From assembly GCA_036435485.1 (NCBI GenBank), contig CM071600.1, positions 53,813,546 through 53,877,545 on the forward strand: a DNA stretch of 64,000 nt. The letters are read 5' to 3'. Below, piece after piece: positions 24,179 through 36,213 of the stretch. Each line of letters begins with the position of its first letter. Positions within the stretch are counted from its first letter, which is position 1. Source of the stretch: Saposhnikovia divaricata. Its lineage: Eukaryota; Streptophyta; Magnoliopsida; Apiales; Apiaceae. The notes beneath the pieces were generated by a model that searched no databases, had not been told where the DNA came from, and was given only the letters and a program-made list of their open reading frames with translations. A program made the position numbers and the translations under genes.

Positions 24179-24327
24179 GATTTTACTAGAAAAGGGTAGT
24201 TTACATGGGCAGAACTAACTGTTTACACAAATACAGTACTTTGGTTGTCTGGTCAAACCCGGCTGGCTTACCCTATTCTATTCTATGATTGGTTTGACAA
24301 ACTACTGGTCTGGCCTGCTGTCTTTAA

Positions 24328-24688
24328 GAGCATCTCCAAGAGACTCCTAAATTCATTCTTCAAAATAATATAAATAAGTGGCTCTTAGCAAGTTATTACA
24401 TAGGTTTATGTGTCAAACTCCAACAATCCTCTTTATATTAGCTCTTTATTTATAATTTATTCATAAATTGACCTCACTATAACCAAAAGTTGTGCAAGAA
24501 TTGGTGGACATGTATATTTTATTATTAAAATACAACTTAAGAGCTACTAGAGACTCTTAGAAATGAGGAGAGAGAAGAGGCTCTTAGTATTTTTAAGAGC
24601 CACTAAGAGTCTTTTGGAGCAACATTTTTATTCTCTCTCCTCATTTTTTGAGTTAAGATCTTGAATAGAGAGCCTCTTGGAGATGCTC
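24328..24688. mobile_element. Tourist-like (PIF/Harbinger) MITE upstream of the reductase gene
   Basis: The ends GAGCATCTCCAAGAGACTCC and, inverted, GAGCATCTCCAAGAGGCTCT are flanked by TAA (24325-24327 and 24689-24691). The element is 361 bp and non-coding. It lies about 150 bp upstream of the reductase start codon, so it may overlap the promoter. Confidence 0.88.
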
Positions 24689-24691
24689 TAA

Positions 24692-25891
24692 AATGGGTAT
24701 CTTGAGCTTTCACTTAAATCGAATACGAAATTTGAATTTTGTATTTTCTTAATATAATTTATAAGTTTGACTAATTTTTTAATATTTAGATTACATACTT
24801 AATTTATTAAGACTCCGTTTAACTTGTAAAATTTCTTAGTTTTGATGTTGAAATTGGGGAAGATAACGGTGTTGTTTGGTTCACCATAAAATAAGTCCAT
24901 AGATTTATTTTTCGGTAAAAATTTCATATTTTGATAAATTTTTTTATGGGTGTATTTAATGTATGTTTGATATTCCATAAATTGCAAAAAAAAAATGCTT
25001 TTTTCAAAAAAAAAACTAGAAATCTTAACTTCTTTTTTAAAATAAGCCAATTTTTCTGAAAAATAAGCTTTCCAAAATACTCCAATATAATAATAAAATA
25101 TACGCAGAGCACGTTTTAACGTACAAGTTTGTGAATATTATCATGTTTGGGTTTAAAATATTTTTGCCTCAGCCAGTCAGCCTAGTTTGTGAACATCATC
25201 ATGTTTCATGTTTGCGTTTGGTTCATTCAATATTCTGCATTTTTTAATATTTAAAAATGAATATTTTCATGCGCGAATCGCGATCATCAATGGATCAGCA
25301 CTTGCTGTTTGGAGTAGATGTGGGAAGCCCAATGTTTGGTATTCAAATCTGAATCTCAATATTACAGAGAAACGAACGTGTGGTTTGACAATTGTTTTTG
25401 AAACAATCGTCTAGAAATTTTATACAACTTAAAATGGCTGAACGATGGATTCTTCAAAAACAGAGGAATCAAATATACAAGAACCATAATTTATTCTAAA
25501 TAATTTTATCGATATGTGTGTTACTTTTAATTTGTGTTGTTAATGAAAAAAATTCTAAATAATTAAAATTTTAAATGAATAATTACTATGTTGTGTTTGA
25601 TGGGGTAATTCGATGGTTTTCATTTACTAAGGATTAAAATGAAAGTTAAACTGGTTGTTCATATTATTTATTTAATTTTTCCACGATTTCATTTATAACA
25701 ATCAAACAATCCTAATTTATCTATTTTGACAAAAAATGCTCTATTTCTTTTCCATGCACATTTCTTCCCAATGATATCATAACAATTTCATAATCATTAA
25801 ATTTTCTTTTTCAAATCTTTTTTTCGAATTCCATTATTTCTCATTAATTTCTTTCATTTTCATGTCATTTTCACCCGCTATAACAAGGATA
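24692..25891. other. AT-rich intergenic DNA
   Basis: No coding region or element ends were recognised. Poly-T and poly-A runs are frequent. It ends at the target site of the hAT element at 25900. Confidence 0.4.
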
Positions 25892-25899
25892 TTGGAAGA

Positions 25900-28800
25900 T
25901 AGGGTATTCACGGTTTGGCCAACCCGATCAATCCGATCCAAACCGGGCATTTTTCGACCGATCCAAACCGATTTTTTTCAACCCGATGTATACTCGGATT
26001 GAAAAAACGTCAACCCGATTTTAATGGGTTGGATATGGGTTTCGGTTTTTAAAATCCGATTCAACCCAACCCGGTCCGAATAAAAATAATATAATTAAAA
26101 TATATATGGCCCAACCCATTACACATGACTACATTAGTATTAGTCCAGTGACTCCAGTCCAGTCCATCACAATTTAACCTAACAAAAACAAACTATCAAA
26201 GTATCACGTATATATTACAAATTACTCTTAGTCTCTCACAATCTCACATTATTAGAATTAGAACTTAGGCCGCCGCTCTCAACCTCTCACCAAAACAAAA
26301 AACCCTAGACATTAAGATCCTCTCCACTCTCCAGATTCAATTTCTAAAACAAGTAGGTATGAAACTATTAATTTCTATTCTCTTAGTATCTTTGTTTATC
26401 TTTAAATTTTCATATTATTTGTTATGTACTTATGTGTATTGGGTATTAATAATTTCGATATCTTTACATCTTTACTTGACAGTATCTGAATTCTGACTCG
26501 TTTAGATTGTGATAACATGCTTCGGTTAACATTGGTGCATATTTATATGTTTAGTGTTTAAGCCTTAAGGAACATTAGTTTGTAGTTTGTACTTAACTGA
26601 TAAAGAAGAAAGTAGATATGTTATTATGTTGTAACATTGGGTATTAGATTTTGTTGGAACCTAGATATGTTATTATGTTGTACTTAACTGATAGTGTGAT
26701 TTTGCCCAATTTAGTATACCTTTTTTAGCTGATGCCTGATACTCTGATAGATTGATAGTACGTATTATAACTGATTCTGTGATTCATGTTGACTCGTTCA
26801 CTTGTTTATAGGTAATGGACCAGTTTGTTTTTTTGGCTGAAATGGAAGTCACAGATCCGATCCCAAACACTCCAACAATACCCATCCCAAACACTCAAAC
26901 AAAACCCATCCCAAATCCAACTCCAGAACTCACCACAAACAAAAATCCAGAAGTCACCCTTAACACTCCTCCTATAGAGCTTAAATCACCTAAAAAAGAA
27001 GGCGATGATAAACACAAGAGAAAACCGGTGAGAACATCTGATATTTGGGTGCATTTTACTAAAGTGATTGGTGGCAATCCAAAGAATCCTAGATGCAAAT
27101 GCAACTACTGCGGGGCTGATTATAGTTGTCTCAGTGCCAATGGCACAAGCAGTTTATGGTCTCACTTTAAAAGTTGCAAGAAGAATCCGGAAAGGGCAGT
27201 GGATAAGCAGCAAAAAATACTTAGTTTTAAAAAGGAAACGGATGGAGGTAGAAATTTATTGGCTGTTACTTTTAACAAGGTGAGGTGCCGAAATGCATTG
27301 GCTAAATTTGTGGTGAAGGACGAGCAAGCTTTTAAAGTTGTGGAGGGTGAAGGTTTTAGGGAGCTTCTACAAGAATTACAACTTATGTTTGTTGTCCCTG
27401 GTAGATTAACCATTGCCAGGGATGTACATCACTTGTTTTTCAAAGAGAGGGAGAAATTGATGGAGGTTCTTACTACCACTGGCCAAAGGGTATGCTTGAC
27501 TACCGATTGCTGGACATCAAGGACACAAATGTCATATATGTGTCTCACGGCGCACTACATTGATTCTGACTGGAAATTGCAAAAGAAAATTATTAATTTT
27601 TGTCAAATATCGAATCACAAAGGCGATACCATTGGTAAGGCAATTGAAACTTGTTTGCTTGGTTGGGGAATAGAAAAGGTATTTACGGTGACTCTTGACA
27701 ACGCTTCAGCCAACAAAGAGGCTATTGCTTTTGTTAGAAGAAGGGTGAATGCATGGAAGGGGGATGTTCTTGGTGGAGAGAATATGCACATGAGGTGTGG
27801 AGCTCATATTGTGAATTTAATTGTAAATGAGGGTTTAAAAGAGATGCACGATTCGATAGCTGCAATTAGAAATAGTGTGAGATATATTAGGTCATCACCG
27901 GCAAGGCTGCAAAAATTCAGCATATGTGCAGAAAAAGAGAAAATTGAGTACAAGGGAGGGCTTGTTTTGGATGTGCAAACCAGGTGGAATTCAACCTATA
28001 TGATGTTAGACGTTGCTTTGAAATTCGAAAAGGCATTTGCAAGGTATGAGGAAGAGGATGATAAATTTGTGAGTTACTTCAATGAAAAAGAAAATGGTAA
28101 GACGAGGATCGGTCCACCTATTCCTACTGATTGGCAAGCTGCTTCTATCTTTGTAAAATTCTTAGCTACTTTTTATGAAGTCACTCTGAAATTCAGCAGC
28201 ACTTTAAACGTAACTTCAAATAACTTCTATCATGAGATATGCGAGGTCCATACCATATTAAGTGATCTGGTTTCTAGTAGGGACCTTTTGCTATCTTCAA
28301 TGGCTGGGAGCATGAAGGAGAAATATAATAAATATTGGGGAGATGCGGAGGATATTAATCCTTTATTGTTTGTAGCTGTTGTACTCGATCCACGCTACAA
28401 GATGAGGTATTTGAAGTACTGTTTTGAAAGTATCTATGATATTGAATTGGTTTCCAGAATTGTAATGAAGGTGGAGTCCCTACTTCAACGATTGTACAAT
28501 TCCTATGCTGGTGATGGTGAAGCCTCCAAGGTAACGTTGATTTCTGTTTGTAGTACTATTTGTTATTGGTCTGATCTGTACGGCTGATTGGCCAGTTGCT
28601 CAATTACTCTTGTTTGATCTTTTTATGATATTTATCAGTTTATACTGGTTGTTATAACTCAAGTTGAACTTAGGTACCAGACAATATGTTAGGTGCTGAT
28701 CATAAAAGAAAGACCAAATTATTTAAAGAAATACTATAGGCTCTGACTTTCTGCTTTCAGTGCTTTCCTTGTGCCACTTAAGTAATACTAGATCCTAAGA

Positions 28801-30474
28801 AAATTACATGTTAACTGATTTAGTAATTACATGTTAACTGCATTCTTGTCTTGTATATATGCAGGTTGAGGTTAAGTACGCCAAAAATATCCCAAGTATC
28901 TTAGTGAAGTTGTAGATTTATAGCTTAATGCAGAAGATAGTTTGTTATTTCCTCTACTGTTCTATGTATTTGACCCCATATCCTTTATACATTTAGTTCT
29001 TGTATACATGTGTGTTCTCTTGCTTTGTCTTAATCTGGGATCATATGGATTGTTTTCTACCTGCATTGGGAAAGTATGTTACAAAATGTACAGAGTACAA
29101 GTTGTAGTTTAGCAGTTTAGTAATCCGGAGAAAAAATATATTTATTTAGTTAAGGACATTCTTAACTAAATATAACTGTAATTCTCATGTTCTGCAGTGA
29201 TGAACTCTACAAAATATGCCCTCAAGTCATCAAAGAATGGTATAATACTGATGGCCTTCAATTAGGGGATGTTAAATACTCTAAAGCCACTGAACATATG
29301 TTGATCTTTTATCATGATTTTTTATCAAAAACGACACTCATCCATATATAAAAACTGATGCATCAGTCCATATCATCAAATAAGCTTTTACACATTAAGG
29401 GAAAAGAAAAAAAAAAGCTTACATACAAAGCAAAACACCACATGGCCTTATGGCCACCTGTTTTTTTTCTTGTGAATTGCTTGTCCAAATTTATTAGTTG
29501 TCTTCCTTTATAATGTTGTCTTGTCTCTAACAGGCTCATCAAAGCAACACACCACCAAATCTGGGCAATGAAACAAATAGGAGGAGGCTATTGGAAAGCT
29601 ACTTGCATCAGCAAAAAATGGATATTACTGAAAAGAAGATGATGTTGATCGCTACTTGACTGATGAACCGCTCAATCCAATGACCTCTTCTTTCAATATT
29701 TTAAATTGGTGGAAGGACAATTCAGAAAGGTACAAAATTTTATCAATGATCGCTAAAGATGTACTTGCTATTCAGGTTTCGACTGTTGCTTCCGAATCTG
29801 CCTTTAGCACTAGCGGGCGGATTTTGGATCCGTTTAGGAGTTCGTTGAGTTCTGAAATGGTGGAGGCGTTAGTGTGCACCCAAAGCTGGTTAAAAGGTCA
29901 ACAAGGGGGACTAAAATTGAATAATTATGTGGATGATTCACATTCTTATCAGTTTCTTGAAGGTACTTGTTACCTGTTATTTTTTTTTTTAGAATTATTT
30001 TTCTAGCTAGAACTGATTTTTTTTATTCCTTCTATTCGGCAGAGAAGAAGGAACATGAACATGCCACTGAATCTATGGCCAGGAATATCAACATCATTGA
30101 AGTTTAATGACTGATTCATCTATGTTAATTAAAGACTATGTCTAGTGTTTAAACAATTTCTTTTTATGTCTTAAAATTCAGAATTTCAGATATTTAAGAC
30201 CTATGTTATTTGTGTTGCATGAATGATTGTAATATTTTGTTGAACTATTTCCGATTTGTTTTGAACTCTCATTTTCAGTTTTATTTTTTTTTATAAAAAA
30301 ATTATTTATATATTTACTAACCCGATCAATCCGATCCAAACCGATCCAAACCGAAATACATTAAATGGTTTGGTTTACAAATTCTATTTTTATGGGTTGG
30401 GTTGAAAATTTGTGAAACCGATTAATTTGGGTTGGGTCATAAAATCCTCCCAACCCGATCCGTGAACACCCCTA
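25900..30474 (+). mobile_element. hAT transposon with transposase gene (damaged autonomous element)
   Basis: The right end is CCGTGAACACCCCTA. The left end, TAGGGTATTCACGG, is a shortened, altered form of the TAGGGGTGTTCACGG seen at 4973. The flanks are TTGGAAGA (25892-25899) and TTGGATGA (30475-30482), an 8-bp target duplication with one mismatch. The element is 4,575 bp and encodes a BED-finger hAT transposase. The terminal 320-375 bp on each side match the derivative at 4973-5679. The left-end damage plus a frameshift in the transposase suggest that this copy no longer moves by itself. Confidence 0.93.
26815..30107 (+). pseudogene. hAT transposase (RICESLEEPER/DAYSLEEPER type), frameshifted
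   Basis: Exon 1 is 26815-28530. Splice sites then lead to 29534-29962 and 30043-30107 (GT-AG, phases join), ending in TAA. Residues 74-121 form a BED zinc finger (C96, C99, H117, C121). The candidate catalytic acidic residues include D231 in TTDCWTS and D295 in TLDNAS, with the usual RNase-H-like fold sequence. The C-terminal hAT dimerisation region is at 29650-29910 (VASESAFSTSGRILD). Near 29632 the reading frame shifts by two bases, in a GATGAT context, so the dimerisation region is out of frame with exon 1. The N-terminus has a repeated IPNT/PIPN motif. An intron probably precedes the start codon (acceptor at 26811). The protein would cut and rejoin the element's ends as a nuclear dimer. 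Confidence 0.85.
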
Positions 30475-30482
30475 TTGGATGA

Positions 30483-30936
30483 TGATATTGTTTAGTAAAA
30501 TTATTTCTAAATGTTATTCATCTCTTTGCTAGTATATTGGTCCGTACATCCAATTGATCAGAAATGCATTTGGTTAAGATTGGAGAGATAATCCTCTTAA
30601 AAAATATTTAAATATTAATTTTAAATTGAAAACAATTGTAAATATTTTTATATTCGTTTCGTGCTTCCAAAAAATTAGTTAAAAACAACAATTTATTTGT
30701 AAATAGAAAAAAATTATGTTAGACTTCTAAAAATCTGTTTTTGAATTTCATAAATTTTGTAAATCTATTTTGAATCTAAGTGATTTTTTTTTTGGAATCG
30801 TATATAAATCATTTTTAATATTCAATTAATGATTCGAATATTAATTTTAAAATTATATAATAAAAATTAAAATGTGTTAGTATAATTATTTTATAAAAAT
30901 AAATTAAAAAATATTTAAAATCTGGTTTTAAATGTA
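30483..30936. other. AT-rich spacer
   Basis: No open frame or repeat end is visible between the hAT element and the next MITE. Confidence 0.4.
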
Positions 30937-30939
30937 TTA

Positions 30940-31310
30940 GAGCATTCACATCCCATTCCCCATCCCCAACCCCAATAACTTACTAAAAATAGTAAATCCC
31001 CAAAATTATCAAAAAGTTTCTACATCCCATTCCCCTATCCCTATATTCTTTTTTATATTACTTATTTCTCTCTATTTCACTTACAATTTTAACTACCAAA
31101 ATCCACTCAATACTACAAATATTATTTTATATTATTAGGATGAAGAGAGAGAGGATTTGCAGGTAGCAACAAAAGTCCCCAAATTTGGGGACTCAAACTT
31201 TGTCTGCAAATTTAAACCCCAAAATGGGGATCGGGATGGAGCTCTCTTTTTTGCTAAAAGTGCAAATTATAGGGATGGGGGAAGGAATGGGGATTGGGCT
31301 GTGAATGCTC
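30940..31310. mobile_element. Tourist-like (PIF/Harbinger) MITE
   Basis: The ends GAGCATTCACATCCCATTCC and, inverted, GAGCATTCACAGCCCAATCC are flanked by TTA (30937-30939 and 31311-31313). It is 371 bp, non-coding and rich in CCCCATCCCC and GGGGAT words near the ends. It shares the GAGCAT start with the element at 24328 but is a different family. Confidence 0.88.
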
Positions 31311-31331
31311 TTAGAAGTTCTCCGTTCTGAG

Positions 31332-31741
31332 TATATATATATAGGCTAGCGTTCAAATAGAAACCAACCTTAAAATAGAAACTAGAAACCTACACTAAAT
31401 AAATTATATTTCATTTATTTTAATGGCCCCGCTAGGGGCACCTTCACAAAAAACGTTTAAAATTCTTGGCTCTATTCAACAAAAATTTAAAAAATTTTAA
31501 AAAAATTTAAAAAAAAGTTACTGTTCACGTGCCACGTCATCAAGTAAACAGTAACTTTTTTTTAAATTTTTTTTTATTTTTTTATATTTTTGTTGAATAG
31601 AGCCAAGAATTTTAAACGTTTTTTGTGAAGGTGCCCCTAGCGGGACCATTAAAATAAATGAAATATAATTTATTTAGTGTAGGTTTCTAGTTTCTATTCT
31701 AAGGTTGGTTTCTATTTGAACGCTAGCCTATATATATATAT
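31332..31741. mobile_element. near-perfect 410-bp inverted-repeat MITE
   Basis: Two arms of about 190 bp are almost perfect inverted copies (GGCTAGCGTTCAAATAGAAA on the left, its inverse on the right). They enclose a short centre with CACGTGCCACGTCATCAAG. Subterminal words include GGCCCCGCTAGGGGCACCTT. An RNA read from either strand would fold into a long hairpin. The target duplication cannot be separated from the TATATA flanks. Confidence 0.85.
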
Positions 31742-32199
31742 AGTTTTGTAAACCTATAAAAGCTTCTTCCTTTTTTAGATAAGCATAGTTTCATTGCAAA
31801 AGAACAAAAGCTAACACATTCATAATTGGATTGAGTTAAATAGTTCTAAAAATTACGTATTGGTTTCTTAGGTGAAAACACGTAACAATCACATTACTAA
31901 TTACTTTACCTAGATTTAGGATTGGAATGATCATAAAATAGACATCACTACATCAGTACTAGGTTTTGATACTCTCTCTCAATACTGCTCTCTACTTTAT
32001 ACAGTAAACTAGCCGTTAGCGGCGTTCGTGTCATTCTGGTCACTCTGGCCGGCGCATCGCCGGAAATTTACTGAAACTTACGATTCTTTTTGCTTATCCC
32101 TGTTTTATCGTGTCTTTGCTTCTGCGTTTTTCTCTGACTTCGTTGTTTCTTGGTTTGGTTCTGTTTCGTTGGTTTTTGACTCGTTCCTTCGGTCACCGC

Positions 32200-32680
32200 G
32201 ACCTTCTCTATCGTCTCCTTCCTCCGCTCTATTCCTATCACCTTTCTCTCCCTTCTCACCTTCCACCACTTTCCTTACTCTCAACCTCTACATTCGTTCT
32301 CATCCTTCCCCTCACTACCCTCACCCTCCTCCTCCTCTCCCTCGTCCTCACCATCTTCATCGTCAACATCCCAACCCAACTCATCTTCTACTTCAACCGC
32401 GACCTCCCCCTTCAGTAGCTTCCCCTTCCCCCTCTCATTCGCCCGTCTCTTTAACCCCCCACCCTCAACAATTTCATTCACCAAAGCACCCCCCCAACCT
32501 CCCACGACTCAACCAACTTCACAATCATCCCCCCACCCACCCGTACTCTCCGGATCCTCCATTAACTCCCCTCTTCGCTAATGAGCTGCTAACCGTCTAA
32601 TCCCCGAACCCTCTCGTATAGTCCTCGATCCCGCTTAACCCTCACTACTCTCACCACTTTCTTTACCCGTTTTTTCGCAT
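32200..32680 (+). other. pyrimidine-rich leader of the LINE
   Basis: The plus strand is almost free of G for several hundred bases and consists of CCTCC, CATC and CCCAC runs. An open frame at 32028-32600 lacks an ATG start and codes only Pro/Ser/His-rich sequence, so I treat it as untranslated leader. In the 200 bases before the endonuclease ATG the leader becomes T-rich. Confidence 0.6.
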
Positions 32681-32929
32681 TTCTACCCCGCGAATTAGTC
32701 TCAGCAGTCGACTTTCATCCCCTGCGTCTTGTTTTTTTTTGGTGTTTTATGTTTCTTTATTTTTATTATACCTCTCTTTTGGGTTTCTGGACCTGTTCCT
32801 TTTTATTTTTTATTTTTTTGTTTTGTTTGTTCTTTTATTTTGTTCGTTTTATTTGTATTATATTGTGTTTTATTTTTGTGCTTATCTCTTTTGTTTTAAT
32901 TTTGTGTTTTATTTTGTTTATTTGTGTCG

Positions 32930-35842
32930 ATGTCTCGTAGTTTGCGTGTTGGCAGTTTGAATCTAGGTACCTTGTCAGGTAAACTGTTGGAGCTAGTGGA
33001 CGTCCTGAAGAAGCGGAGAGTGGATGTGGCTTGTATCCAGGAGACTAGGTGGAAGGGGGCCAATTCCAGAGTAGCGAAAGGGTATAAATTGTGGTACTCA
33101 GGTCTTGCTAACTCGAAGAACGGAGTGGGTATTCTTTTGGCGGAGGATCTAAAAGACAACGTTGTGGAAGTGAAGAGGTGCAACGACAGGATCATGTCCG
33201 TCAGGGTTGTAGTTGGGGAGAAGGTGGTGAACGTGGTGTGTGCGTATGCACCCCAAGTAGGTCTGAGCGAATCTGAGAAGGAGGCGTTCTGGGTCTGTTT
33301 AGACGAGTTGGTTGGCAGTATCCCTAACGACCAATTCTTAGTGTTGGGTGGCAATTTCAATGGTCACATTGGTGAGAGGGCAGATGGTTACACCAGCGCT
33401 CATGGCGGTTTTGGCTTCGGAACCAGGAATGTCGGTGGGTCCGCCTTGTTGGACTTTTCTACTGCCCAGGAGTTGGTAATCGTGAACTCTGTTTTTCAGA
33501 AGAGGGATGAGCACCTCAACACCTTTAGTAGCGGGGGATACTTCACTCAGATTGACTACCTTCTTATGCGCAGTCGTGATGTCAGGACGTGCACGGATTG
33601 CAAGGTGTTCCGGAGTGAGGCGTGTGCATCCCAGCACTGGCTGTTGGCCATGGATCTGACCTTGGGGGGTCGAGTTATCCGCAGGTCGCGAGAGTTCAGA
33701 CCGAGAATCCTGTGGAAAGATCTGAAGGGCGAGAAGGCGGTCGAATTCAGGGAGTCGCTGGTCAGAGCAGGTACTTTTGCTCGTGATGGAGATGTTAACT
33801 GTAGGTGGACCAACATGGCGAAGGACATTCGGTGTGTGGCCGAGAGAGTGGTGGGGATTTCCTCGGGTACGTGCAGAAGCTAGAGGGAGTCATGGTGGTG
33901 GAACGTGGAGGTTCAAACTAAAGTTAAGGCTAAACGTGCGCTCTTTAAAGAGCTTTTGTCGATGAGTGGAGGGTCGGAGAAGAGCCAGAAGATGGAAGAT
34001 TACAAGCTGGCGAGACGCGAGGCAAAGAAGGCAGTGGCGAAAGCCAAAGGGGAAGCCTATGAGGGGTTGTACAAGCGCCTGGATACCAAGGAAGGAACGA
34101 ATGCTATCTTTAAATTAGCTAAAGCTAGGGAGAGAGGACGGCGCGACCTGGGTGCAGTAAAGTTTGTAAAGGATGATCTAGACCGAGTGTTACTTAATGA
34201 AGACGCTATTAAGGAGAGGTGGAGTACGTACTTCCATAACCTTTTCAATGAGAATAGGAGGAGTTGCGCCGGTGGGGAACTAGAGATCCCCCCTCCGTCT
34301 CCTTGTGAGCGTATTAGCGAGGACGAGGTCAAGGGGGCCATCCGCAAGATGGCGCGAGGGAAGGCGGTTGGTCCAGACCAGATCCCTATCGAGGTGTGGA
34401 TTTGTCTTGGCGACATCGGCGTTCAATGGCTAGTTAAGCTGTTCAACGATCTCCTCTTGGGTGCTAAGATGCCTGCAGAATGGAGGCGTAGTGTTGTAGT
34501 TCCGTTCTTCAAGAACAAAGGCGATGCCCAGTGTTGTAGTAATTATCGGGGTATTAAATTACTCAGCCATACTATGAAACTTTGGGAGAGAGTGGTAGAA
34601 GGCCGGATTAGAAGAGAAGTGGTAATCTCAGAGAACCAATTTGGTTTTATGCCGGGGAGATCGACGACCGAGGCCATCCATCTCATCAGACGCCTTATGG
34701 AGAAGTTCAGGGAGCGTCGCAAAGACCTCCATATGGTGTTCATCGATCTCGAGAAGGCATATGATAGTATCCCCCGTGAAGCGATTTGGAAGTCCCTAGT
34801 AGAGCGGAGTGTATCGTCGTCGTACGTTAGAGTGATTCAAGACATGTACTCCCAAGCCAGTTCTTGCGTCCGGACCCCTGTGGGTGACTCTCGCTTCTTC
34901 CCTGTGGAGATTGGGCTTCATCAGGGTTCGGCCCTTAGTCCTCTTCTTTTCGCACTTATCCTTGATGTCATTTCTCGCGATATCCTAGACGCCGTCCCGT
35001 GGTGCATGCTCTTCGCTGACGATATCGTGCTAGTGGCGGAGTCAAAGAGGGAGGTCAACGAGAAGCTGGAACTTTGGAGATCTACTTTGGAGTCACAAGG
35101 CTTGCGGTTGAGTAGAACTAAAACCGAGTATCTCTGGTGCAACTTCAGTGGCGAGGCCATCGACGAAGGAGTGGAGGTTAAGATCGAAGATCAGATCGTC
35201 CCGCAGACGGATAAGTTCAAGTATCTGGGGTCGATCATCCAGAAGGAAGGTGAGGTTGAAGACGACGTTAAGCATCGTATCAATGCGGGGTGGCTAAGGT
35301 GGAGGGCAGCGTCAGGGGTGATGTGCGACAAGAAGGTTCCTTTAAAGTTGAAAGGGAGATTCTATAGAGCGGCAATCAGGCCTGCTTTGTTATATGGTTC
35401 TGAGTGCTGGGCAGCGAAGAAGACCCTCGAAAGCAAGTTGGAAGCAGCTGAAATGAGGATGTTGCGGTGGTCGTGTGGTCGCACGTTGCTAGATAGAATC
35501 CCTAATAAGGTGTTTAGGACAGAGCTCGAGGTGGCGCCACTTTCAGCGAAAGTTAGGGAAGGGAGGTTGAGATGGTTTGGCCACGTCCGTAGGAGGCGGG
35601 CGGATGCCCCAGTGAGAAGGGTCGAGAGTCTTTCGGTTGTTGGGGTGAGGAGGAGAGGCAGACCGAGAAGGTCTTGGGAAGAGCAGCTTAGGTTGGATTT
35701 GAAGGCATTGAATCTTAGAGAGACCATGACCGCCGACAGGTGTTCGTGGAGGCGACAGATCAGAGTGGTGGACTCTCTTCTAGGGGACGGTTCTGTAGTA
35801 GAGAACCTCAGAGTTGGGTTGTCTCGGTTGGCCTTAGCATAG
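32930..35842 (+). pseudogene. LINE ORF: APE-type endonuclease and reverse transcriptase, interrupted by one stop
   Basis: One reading frame runs from ATG 32930 to the TAG at 35840-35842, broken only by an in-frame TAG at 33881-33883. The first part is an endonuclease of the APE family (CIQETRW, GGNFNGHIG, IDYLL, SQHWLLAMDL). The GGNFN motif has Asn where the family normally has the catalytic Asp, so nuclease activity is doubtful. The second part is an RT: KAVGPDQIPIE, a NYRGIKLL block, FIDLEKAYDSIP, LHQGSALSPLLF and the active site FADDIVLV. It is followed by a conserved C-terminal region with GRPRRSW. No ATG lies close after the stop. The product would nick target DNA and prime reverse transcription there. 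Confidence 0.92.
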
Positions 35843-36213
35843 GAGTTCGGCTTTTTCCGCTATCTTTTTCCTTTTTCTTTTTTCATTTCTATTATGATAT
35901 GTTTCCTGGTTGTGCAGGTGTAGAGAGCTTCGCTTGGTGGTATCTAGGTCATGGTAGGTAAGTCCCGTGTGGAGAAGACCATGGGCTCAGGTATTGCTGT
36001 GAACTTTGTCACATAACTTTTAAATTTCTTTGTGTATATCACTCACCGTATATGTCGTGCACATAGCCGAGGGTCTTCACGGAAACAGCCTCCTCACCTT
36101 AAAAAGTGGGGGCATGGTCTGCGTACAACCTACCCTCCCCAGACCCTGCTCTGAGCGGGACATACTGGGTTTGTTTGGTTTGGTTTGGTTTTTTTTACAT
36201 CAGTACTAGGTTT

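Larger units (their letters stand above)
31967..36195 (+). mobile_element. full-length RTE-clade LINE retrotransposon
   Basis: It is flanked by a perfect 18-bp target duplication TACATCAGTACTAGGTTT (31949-31966 and 36196-36213). The order is a CT-rich leader, endonuclease, reverse transcriptase, a 3' region with GGTCTGCGTACAACCTACCC and a terminal TTTGG-type simple repeat with poly-T tail. The lack of an LTR, the APE-type endonuclease, the RT type and a repeat tail instead of poly-A identify the RTE clade. At 4,229 bp with intact boundaries, it is a recent, apparently complete insertion. Confidence 0.95.

Noticed and set aside
32028..32600. 190-codon Pro/Ser/His-rich frame as a LINE ORF1
   Set aside because: It begins without ATG, lies in C/T-rich DNA that opens frames trivially, and shows no coiled coil or zinc knuckle; treated as leader.
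33338..35727. Minus-strand frames across the LINE
   Set aside because: Shadows of the endonuclease/RT frame.
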